Shown: in pieces, positions 6,863-11,743 of the stretch
Position numbering within the stretch: position 1 is the first letter of the stretch
How the letters are laid out: every line of letters starts with the position of its first letter
Source of the DNA: an archaeon
GTDB lineage: Archaea > Asgardarchaeota > Hermodarchaeia > Hermodarchaeales > Hermodarchaeaceae
Length of the DNA: 11,743 bases
Assembly (NCBI GenBank): GCA_016550405.1
Contig: JABXGX010000182.1
Location: forward strand, 1 to 11,743
Direction: 5' to 3'
The notes under the pieces: model-generated
Seen by the model: only the letters and a program-made list of their open reading frames with translations
Databases searched by the model: none
Told to the model about the DNA's origin: nothing
Made by a program: the position numbers and the translations under genes

Positions 6863-8161
6863 ATGTCAACCAAATCAAAACAGTCTACATCCTGGCGCAA
6901 GTGGCTAATAATCAGTCTTGCAGTTGTAGGTATCATCTTGATGATGATTGGGGCCATATATTATACCCTTATTTTGTTCTTTGGCGTGATAATTCTTAGT
7001 TTAGGCTTTTTCCTATGGCTCCAGGGCATTATTGGCCAATCACGGCAAGCAAAGCCAGGACGATTGCGATTAGACTTACTGACGGAGCATATCAACCCCT
7101 ATGATGCATTAGAAGAGATGATTGCCTTCGAAGAAGCAGATGTTGGTCGACTCGAACTAACTAAAGAACAAATCCGCGAAGCAGCACAGGTTTTACATAG
7201 TAACCGAGCGAAAGATCAGCGCACGGCGACTTTGCGACTACTAATGGCAGGTACTCAAAGTATACCTTATATCCGAGCAGACCTGCATAGTACAAATCCG
7301 GAAGTGGTGGTAACAAGCCTTTTAACACTACGATTTTTCGATAAAGATGCGGCCTCGGCTGTGGAGCCAGCAACAGAGCTGCTAGAAAGTAGCATCGCAG
7401 AGATAAGAGGGCATTCAGCGCTTCTTTTGGCAAAAATTGGATCTGCTGGAAAAGATGCCATTCCCAAACTAATTTCGCTTCTCCAAGATTCTGATACAAC
7501 CGTTGCTCGTGATGCCGCCATTGCGTTGGGAATGATTGGAGACAAAACAGATGAAATTGTGAAGTCTCTGAAATCTGTCCTCGACGCGGAAGACCCACAG
7601 CTTCAACTGTTTAGTCATATTGGGTTGGCACAACTGGATGTATTTGACGAAACGAGCGTTGCATTCCTAACTAATTGCATTAATGATCAGAACCCCATGA
7701 ACGGCATTTTTGCCATTCAAGCATTAGGGCGAATTGGAATACCTGCAAAAAAGGCGGAGCCAATGGTTCTTCGATTCTTGTCGCATCGACATCCGGCATT
7801 ACGCTTAATTGCCGCACAAACCCTGCTTAACTTCCAATCGCCACCCAATATGATTGCAAAGGCGTTAGTACGCAATTTGCCCCTGCGAAAAGCAGAGCCA
7901 TTTATTCGACGAGATAGTTTCAACCTTCTTAAACAGATCGTCAAGGAGGTCCCCGAAGTCATTCCAATACTTGCTAAACAAGTTTCAAATCGTGATCCGG
8001 TTACCCGAGTGATGGCCGCACGTCTTCTAGCAGAATTTGGTTCCGAAGCAAATGATGCCGCACCGGCACTTCTGAAGATGATGGAAGACGACTTAATGAC
8101 CTGTCAATACCATGCCCGCCAAGCGTTGGAAAAAATCTCACCAAGCTACAAAGACGAGTAG
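6863..8161 (+). CDS. Membrane-anchored HEAT-repeat protein
   Basis: The 432-residue protein begins with a basic segment (KSKQSTSWRKW) and a hydrophobic hairpin of two helices at about 14-33 and 35-57, which should leave both ends in the cytoplasm. From about residue 110 to 425 it consists of repeated helix pairs of about 35 residues of the HEAT/PBS-lyase type. Examples are IRGHSALLLAKIGSAGKDA, VARDAAIALGMIGDKTDE, MNGIFAIQALGRIGIPAKKA and VTRVMAARLLAEFGSEANDA. HEAT repeats form curved scaffolds for protein binding; no catalytic domain is seen, and the partner is unknown. There is no strong ribosome site before the ATG at 6863. The 124-bp gap before it shows nothing clear. It converges on the RLP gene, with a hairpin between them. 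The family assignment of the repeats is sound, the cellular role is not known. Confidence 0.85.
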   Translation: MSTKSKQSTSWRKWLIISLAVVGIILMMIGAIYYTLILFFGVIILSLGFFLWLQGIIGQSRQAKPGRLRLDLLTEHINPYDALEEMIAFEEADVGRLELTKEQIREAAQVLHSNRAKDQRTATLRLLMAGTQSIPYIRADLHSTNPEVVVTSLLTLRFFDKDAASAVEPATELLESSIAEIRGHSALLLAKIGSAGKDAIPKLISLLQDSDTTVARDAAIALGMIGDKTDEIVKSLKSVLDAEDPQLQLFSHIGLAQLDVFDETSVAFLTNCINDQNPMNGIFAIQALGRIGIPAKKAEPMVLRFLSHRHPALRLIAAQTLLNFQSPPNMIAKALVRNLPLRKAEPFIRRDSFNLLKQIVKEVPEVIPILAKQVSNRDPVTRVMAARLLAEFGSEANDAAPALLKMMEDDLMTCQYHARQALEKISPSYKDE

Positions 8162-8197
8162 TCATCGATTTCCCAAGACGAATTTGTTACTAGAAGA

Positions 8198-8228
8198 ATG
8201 TGCAGTTCATAGTTCATGAACTGCATAT
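8198..8228. terminator. Perfect hairpin between convergent genes, possible two-way terminator
   Basis: TGCAGTTCAT (8201-8210), loop AGTTC and ATGAACTGCA (8216-8225) form a perfect 10-bp stem that extends by a G-U and two A-T pairs to 13 bp. It starts 37 bp after the HEAT-repeat gene and 38 bp after the end of the RLP gene, so it is almost midway. There is no T-run on either strand. A terminator, mRNA 3'-end protector or a protein binding palindrome all fit. Confidence 0.45.
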
Positions 8229-8265
8229 CCTGTTCCAATAAAATGGAAGGTGAGGCTTCGATTGC

Positions 8266-9585
8266 TTAACAACCGTCCCATCCAAATTCGGGTTGTATTT
8301 CCGTTGTGAAGCCTTCTACACGGGGCTTTAGGTATGTACCCCATTTGTCAACGGCCAGTTGAAGTTCTTTCATAGTCTTGGGAATATCCTCGAAATTACC
8401 GTCTTGCATGTAGAGGTCAACGGCTTGGCGCATAGCTTTGGCTCCATCGATAGATCCGTTCGGATGGGCATGGACGCCGCCACCCGCTCCAAGGATGATG
8501 TCGGTGCCCAGCTCATGAAGGTTTACCGGAATCATACCAGGATAGACACCGCCTCCAACAATAGGCCAGTTGGCCTTGATGTGGTAGAATGAAGCACGAG
8601 AGTTCAAAGCGGAGGAAATTTCATCGAAATAGGGCATAAAGAGTTTTCCGTGGCTTGTGGGGAGGATATACATGTCGCCTCCACAAAGTCGGACGAATTT
8701 CGCAATGGTCGGATAATTGAAGCCATGGAATCCACGGTACCACATTCCGGCTCCTGCAGGATGAGCAAGAACGGGAACCTTGATTGATGGATCTTCAGCA
8801 ACGTCTCGTAGTATTGTAAATCCTGTGGCGAGAAAGTTGACGTGTAGTGCATTGGCACCCATCTCAACCATTTTTTCAGCATTTTCTAATGTCCGATGTC
8901 CATCATCTGAGATATTGATCGTATACAGAGTTTTTTCGCCTGTTTCGGATTCAGCTTTATCAAGGGCTTCCATGACAGCAGTGATGCGGTTTTCGAGAAG
9001 ACAGTTACAGGGGGATTCCATTAGTTCGTCATCTTTGATGATATCAATTCCTCCTGCCGCACTTTCATAGCATTGTTCAGCAAAGACCTCGGTCGCAAGA
9101 CCCACACAGGGCTTAATCATTGTGAGAGTCAATGGTCGTTCCTTGGCTTTTAGAAGCTCACGGACGCCTTTGACGCCAAATTTCGGTCCTTTAAAGGGTG
9201 CGGCAAATGTTTTGGGAAATTGGACATCCAAGATTCGAACAGCTGTATTTTTCACATAGAAAATATTCCCAGCAATAGCAGCCATTAGTTGCGCCACAGA
9301 GGGAAGAAAGTTAGCCATTGGAAAGCCAATTTGGACGATGAGATTAGTGTAATTAGGACCCGGTGTCCGATAGAAGCCTAAGGTTTTTCCTAAAAACTGA
9401 CGGCGGACTTCATCCGTTTCACGAGGCACACGAATCCATGTACCTGTGGTTTGCTCGATTGACAGCCCTTCAACAATGTGAAGCAAATCCGCTTCTTGTG
9501 TTCGGATATGGAATGTGGTGATTACATAGTCCTCAGGGTCAATACTTTCGCGAGTTGCTAATCCTTCAGGCTCATATTTTGCCAT
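8266..9585 (-). CDS. RuBisCO-like protein (form IV-like RuBisCO large-chain homologue)
   Basis: The 439-residue protein has the RuBisCO N-terminal domain (about 15-130) and TIM-barrel (about 140-439). Residues matching spinach RuBisCO sites are kept at E44 (E60), T49/W50 (T65/W66), N107 (N123), K158 (K175), the carbamate lysine and metal ligands K184, D186, E187 (K201, D203, E204), H275 (H294) and K314 (K334). Several others are changed: M156 for T173, C160 for K177, P276 for R295, A279 for H298, I307 for H327 and G344 for S379. These bind RuBP phosphates or take part in catalysis, so CO2 fixation is unlikely and an enolase-, isomerase- or decarboxylase-type reaction on another sugar phosphate is more probable. 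No methionine-salvage or apiose genes are nearby to name the substrate. A TTG at 9624 would add 13 residues, but GGAGGT 9 nt before the ATG at 9585 fixes the start. Confidence 0.93.
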   Translation of the reverse strand: MAKYEPEGLATRESIDPEDYVITTFHIRTQEADLLHIVEGLSIEQTTGTWIRVPRETDEVRRQFLGKTLGFYRTPGPNYTNLIVQIGFPMANFLPSVAQLMAAIAGNIFYVKNTAVRILDVQFPKTFAAPFKGPKFGVKGVRELLKAKERPLTLTMIKPCVGLATEVFAEQCYESAAGGIDIIKDDELMESPCNCLLENRITAVMEALDKAESETGEKTLYTINISDDGHRTLENAEKMVEMGANALHVNFLATGFTILRDVAEDPSIKVPVLAHPAGAGMWYRGFHGFNYPTIAKFVRLCGGDMYILPTSHGKLFMPYFDEISSALNSRASFYHIKANWPIVGGGVYPGMIPVNLHELGTDIILGAGGGVHAHPNGSIDGAKAMRQAVDLYMQDGNFEDIPKTMKELQLAVDKWGTYLKPRVEGFTTEIQPEFGWDGC

Positions 9586-9594
9586 GATGGGGTT

Positions 9595-9600
9595 ACCTCC
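9595..9600 (-). promoter_or_regulatory. Shine-Dalgarno of the RuBisCO-like gene
   Basis: GGAGGT on the minus strand lies 9 nt ahead of the ATG at 9585. It supports that start over an in-frame TTG at 9624, which would place this site inside the coding region. Confidence 0.8.
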
Positions 9601-9620
9601 AGTGAGGGGCAAAGGATTGC

Positions 9621-9650
9621 TCAAAGTTCATAAAGCTTATTGAAAGTTCA
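9621..9650 (-). promoter_or_regulatory. Putative promoter/operator of the RuBisCO-like gene with direct repeats
   Basis: Plus-strand TCAAAGTTCA (9621-9630) and TGAAAGTTCA (9641-9650) differ at one base and start exactly 20 bp apart, about two helix turns. On the minus strand the TATA-like TTTATGAA (9627-9634) overlaps the first copy. It is about 45 bp ahead of the ATG, similar to the TATA-to-ATG distance of the divergent small gene. A regulator bound here would block or assist promoter binding. This role is inferred from position only. Confidence 0.4.
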
Positions 9651-9812
9651 AAAAAAGAATCCACAAATTTTAACCTAGCGTATATGAGAAAGTTCCCATC
9701 GCGTACCATACTTAGCTCTTTATTGTGCTCCGCACTAGCCCAAGAAATAGGCTGTAACAGCGAAATTTAAGATTTGGATTCAAGAAGAACCGAGGGGGGC
9801 AGTCAATCTGCG

Positions 9813-9820
9813 TATAAAAT
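9813..9820 (+). promoter_or_regulatory. Archaeal TATA box of the small zinc-ribbon gene
   Basis: TATAAAAT lies 46 bp before the ATG at 9866, so transcription would start near 9840 and leave a leader of about 25 nt that contains the GGAGG ribosome site at 9854-9858. Confidence 0.6.
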
Positions 9821-9865
9821 AAATAAAACCTCAAATACTACTCTACTAAACACGGAGGCTCAAAG

Positions 9866-10114
9866 ATGCCCAACTCGCATAAGAAGCAAAAAGAACCGAA
9901 ACCCCATTTGCAGGTTCCTAAACATGCGCATTGTGAACTGTGTGGTGCACCTGTTCGCTATGGAATGGAGTTTTGTAACGCAGAACACAAGGACTTGTTT
10001 AAGAAGAAAGCCCGAAAAGAACGGTTAATGAATGCCATTCCTGTTATCTTTGTAATAATTATAGCAGCAGCGTCTTTGCTTATTTCAATTATTTTCTTTT
10101 CTCCGCTACCTTGA
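9866..10114 (+). CDS. Small zinc-ribbon protein with C-terminal membrane anchor (DUF2116-like)
   Basis: The 82-residue protein has a basic N-terminus, a short metal-binding ribbon with C23, C26, C37 and H41 (HCELCGAPV...FCNAEH), a lysine/arginine-rich linker and one hydrophobic helix at about 56-78. This order matches the archaeal DUF2116 family as I know it, in which the fourth ligand is usually cysteine; histidine here would still bind zinc. The ribbon should face the cytoplasm with the tail in the membrane. The start is secure: GGAGG lies 7 nt before the ATG and a TATA box further upstream. It is divergent from the RuBisCO-like gene, with about 280 bp between the two starts, and ends 14 bp before the convergent aminotransferase stop. 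No function is known. Confidence 0.85.
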   Translation: MPNSHKKQKEPKPHLQVPKHAHCELCGAPVRYGMEFCNAEHKDLFKKKARKERLMNAIPVIFVIIIAAASLLISIIFFSPLP

Positions 10115-10128
10115 GGTCTTCCAGCTCT

Positions 10129-11478
10129 TTACCAAGGAGAAAGAGAGGCAACGACCTTGTCAGGTATCTTACCTTTCTCAACATCGCTTAGAGAGTTATC
10201 GATAATCTCCAAGGCCTTATTAGCTTCTTCTTGAGAGAGATTATAAGCTGGGCAAATTCGAAGCACTGATTCACCAAGCGTTGTCAGTATTAATCCTAAC
10301 TCACCTGATCGCCAACACACCTTTGAAGCTTCAAGTCGTGCAGGTTCACGAGTTTTTGGGTCCTTCACTAAATCTACACCAATTAGCATTCCCTTGCCAC
10401 GAATTTGACCAATTAGTGGGTGATCTTTTTTCATTTCTTCTAATCGTTTCTTAAGATAGCTTCCCATGTTTCGACATTGTCGGATGAGGTTTTCTTTCTT
10501 GATTACTTCGATAACAGCGAGTGCTACCGCACAGGCGATTGGATTCCCAATACCTGTGCCAATTGCAGAGGGAGGTTTCAACTCATCCATCACTGTTGCT
10601 CGACCGATAACACCACTTAGCGGAACGCCTGCGGAGAATCCTTTACCAAAGGCAACCAAATCAGGTGTCAGGTCGTACTCACTCGATAAAAACCATGAAC
10701 CACATCGCCCACACCCAGTTTGAATCTCATCAAGTGCAAAGAGCATATCGTAGTCTTGGCAAATTTCTTGGAGTCCTTTCAACCATTCAGGGGGCGGGAA
10801 AATGTATCCTCCATCAGAGCCGACAGGCTCGGTGATAATCGCAGCAACTTCGTCAGGAGGAACGAGATGTTTTAGTACCGTTTTCAAATAGTCTAAACAA
10901 ACTAAACCGCAATCAGGGTATTCTTGCTTAAAGATACAACGGTAACAATCAGCAAATGGAACATGGTAAACCTCCGGAATGAAGGGACCCAGATACCGTC
11001 GTTGGATCGTTGAAAATGCACTCAAGGATAAAGCGCCATATAGTGCCCCATAATAGCCTTTAAGGAAGGTAATGATCTTTGTTCGCCTTGTTCCCACTCT
11101 AACAAGTTTTACTGTAAGATCCATTGCGGCCGCGCCAGCAAGCTGATAAATCGTCTTTTTGGAAAAATCTCCAGGTGGCAGTTGGTTTAGCTTTTCAGCC
11201 AAATCAACAGCTAGTTCATGGTATCCGTAAAGTGGTGGATGATGAATTAACTGGTCGGCTTGTTCCTTGATGGCATTCACAACAGCGGGATGTCGGTGAC
11301 CAATTGGAAGGGCGGCAGCTCCACCTAGAAAATCAATATAGCCATTTCCATCCTTATCCCATACTGTGGAACCCTCAGCATGAACGGCAACTACGGGGTA
11401 GTAGGCGAGGCGGAGGGCTTGTCCAATTGCTTTCCTGTCGCGCTGAACGACTTTCATTCCTTTCTTAACTAACTCCAT
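10129..11478 (-). CDS. Class III PLP-dependent aminotransferase-family protein (4-aminobutyrate/ornithine type)
   Basis: The 449-residue protein has the class III fold-type I layout. PLP contacts visible are D250 in the motif ALDEIQTG (248-255) and the Schiff-base lysine K279 in AFGKGFSAG (277-284), with the EPVGSDGGYIFPPPEWL stretch (217-233) ahead of it. The insert CYRCIFKQEYPDCGLVC (178-194) resembles that of archaeal 4-aminobutyrate/ornithine aminotransferases and the related Pyrococcus amino-acid racemases. Two cofactor loops are unusual: the usual SGAEANE is AGAAAMD (114-120), and the usual YHGRT is YYGAL (142-146). It may therefore transfer amino groups to an unusual substrate, act as a racemase, or have altered activity. 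No clear ribosome site precedes the ATG at 11478; the ATG at 11457 is an alternative. The glycerol dehydrogenase-like gene ends 59 bp upstream on the same strand. Confidence 0.9.
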   Translation of the reverse strand: MELVKKGMKVVQRDRKAIGQALRLAYYPVVAVHAEGSTVWDKDGNGYIDFLGGAAALPIGHRHPAVVNAIKEQADQLIHHPPLYGYHELAVDLAEKLNQLPPGDFSKKTIYQLAGAAAMDLTVKLVRVGTRRTKIITFLKGYYGALYGALSLSAFSTIQRRYLGPFIPEVYHVPFADCYRCIFKQEYPDCGLVCLDYLKTVLKHLVPPDEVAAIITEPVGSDGGYIFPPPEWLKGLQEICQDYDMLFALDEIQTGCGRCGSWFLSSEYDLTPDLVAFGKGFSAGVPLSGVIGRATVMDELKPPSAIGTGIGNPIACAVALAVIEVIKKENLIRQCRNMGSYLKKRLEEMKKDHPLIGQIRGKGMLIGVDLVKDPKTREPARLEASKVCWRSGELGLILTTLGESVLRICPAYNLSQEEANKALEIIDNSLSDVEKGKIPDKVVASLSPW

Positions 11479-11537
11479 TTAGACCAACTTTTTTAGTTAC
11501 TTTTTACTATGGAATGGTTTTCCTGCACCGATTTCGA

Positions 11538-11743
11538 TTAGTGTGTTTCGGTAAATTCAGTACCCCAACTATCCACTGCTAGTATTGCGTCTCTCACCAT
11601 TCCCGGTGAAATGGCGATAGGCATGTTACCCATTGTGTCTTTGGGGTCACAGGCTTTTTCAGCAGCAGTACCAAGATCTTCCGGGTTGATATCACCAAGT
11701 TGTACGAGGGTTATGGGGAGACCAACCTGATGTTCCCATGCCA
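11538..11743 (-). CDS. C-terminal end of glycerol dehydrogenase-like iron-containing alcohol dehydrogenase
   Basis: The frame enters from the right edge and ends at a TAA at 11540-11538, giving the last 67 residues. WEHQVGLPITLVQLGDI, then AAEKACDPKDTMGNMP and AILAVDSWG, match the C-terminal helical domain of the glycerol dehydrogenase (GldA) group of iron-containing alcohol dehydrogenases (the H in WEHQVGLP is in the region of a conserved metal-site histidine of the fold). Such enzymes oxidise glycerol to dihydroxyacetone with NAD. The NAD-binding half is outside the window, so the substrate cannot be confirmed; another polyol or a hydroxyacid is possible. The stop is 59 bp before the aminotransferase start on the same strand, so the two could be co-transcribed. 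Confidence 0.8.
   Translation of the reverse strand, partial: AWEHQVGLPITLVQLGDINPEDLGTAAEKACDPKDTMGNMPIAISPGMVRDAILAVDSWGTEFTETH

Noticed and set aside
7161..7598. 145-codon open frame on the minus strand inside the HEAT-repeat gene
   Set aside because: It has no recognisable domain and fully overlaps a well-supported repeat protein, so it is a shadow frame.
8780..9070. Plus-strand open frame inside the RuBisCO-like gene
   Set aside because: It has low-complexity, serine-rich composition and lies opposite strongly conserved coding sequence.
8266..9585. Annotation as a CO2-fixing RuBisCO large subunit
   Set aside because: Several RuBP-binding and catalytic residues (equivalents of T173, K177, R295, H327, S379) are replaced, so only a RuBisCO-like protein is supported.
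9783..9793. Third copy of the upstream element, sharing AGAAGAACCGA with 704-714
   Set aside because: Only 11 bases are shared with no similarity on either side; words of this length recur by chance in a window of this size.
9774..10028. Alternative open frame overlapping the small zinc-ribbon gene
   Set aside because: The 9866 frame has the ribosome site, TATA box, zinc ligands and membrane helix; the other has none and begins upstream of the predicted transcript start.
10125..10145. CTCTTT/AAAGAG inverted repeat at the end of the aminotransferase gene
   Set aside because: It is a weak A/T-rich 6-bp stem lying mostly inside coding sequence.

Overview
The window looks like a piece of an archaeal chromosome, most probably from an uncultivated lineage (I lean towards an Asgard archaeon such as Thorarchaeota, by inference). 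The reasons are a TATA box (9813-9820) plus strong Shine-Dalgarno in front of a small gene that resembles the archaeal DUF2116 zinc-ribbon/membrane-anchor family, an archaeal-style class III aminotransferase, an archaeal RuBisCO-like protein (RLP), and FtsX-type export machinery in place of bacterial envelope genes. Base composition is moderate and even, and I see no insertion sequence, CRISPR array, rRNA or convincing tRNA.

Left part (1-5125, all minus strand) is membrane-centred. Reading along the minus strand from 5125 there is a 136-aa two-helix membrane protein of unknown function, then a two-gene ABC operon (930-aa FtsX/MacB-like permease with two large outside domains, followed by its ATPase whose ribosome binding site overlaps the permease stop codon), then the 5' part of a gene for a protein with one N-terminal membrane anchor and an outside domain, which runs off the left edge. 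The anchored-protein gene and the 136-aa gene share a related ~65-bp element at almost the same distance (about 95 bp) upstream of their start codons.

Middle (5403-8161, plus strand) has a methionine-R-sulfoxide reductase B, a glycerophosphodiester phosphodiesterase, and a two-helix membrane-anchored HEAT-repeat protein. The 220-bp gap between the first two holds foldable sequence, a T-run and three spaced TCATGA palindromes.

Right part (8266-11743) has the RLP gene on the minus strand, a divergent small DUF2116-like gene on the plus strand, then two minus-strand genes: a class III PLP enzyme with degenerate cofactor-loop motifs and the C-terminal end of an iron-containing glycerol dehydrogenase-like enzyme. 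A 13-bp hairpin lies between the convergent HEAT and RLP genes.

The most interesting items are the RLP (carbamylation and metal residues kept, several RuBP-binding residues lost, so probably not a CO2-fixing enzyme), its promoter with spaced direct repeats around a TATA-like site, the duplicated upstream element, and the unusual aminotransferase. No complete new multi-gene system is evident. The gene neighbours do not form an obvious single pathway, although the phosphodiesterase and the glycerol dehydrogenase-like gene both point to glycerol/glycerophosphate metabolism.
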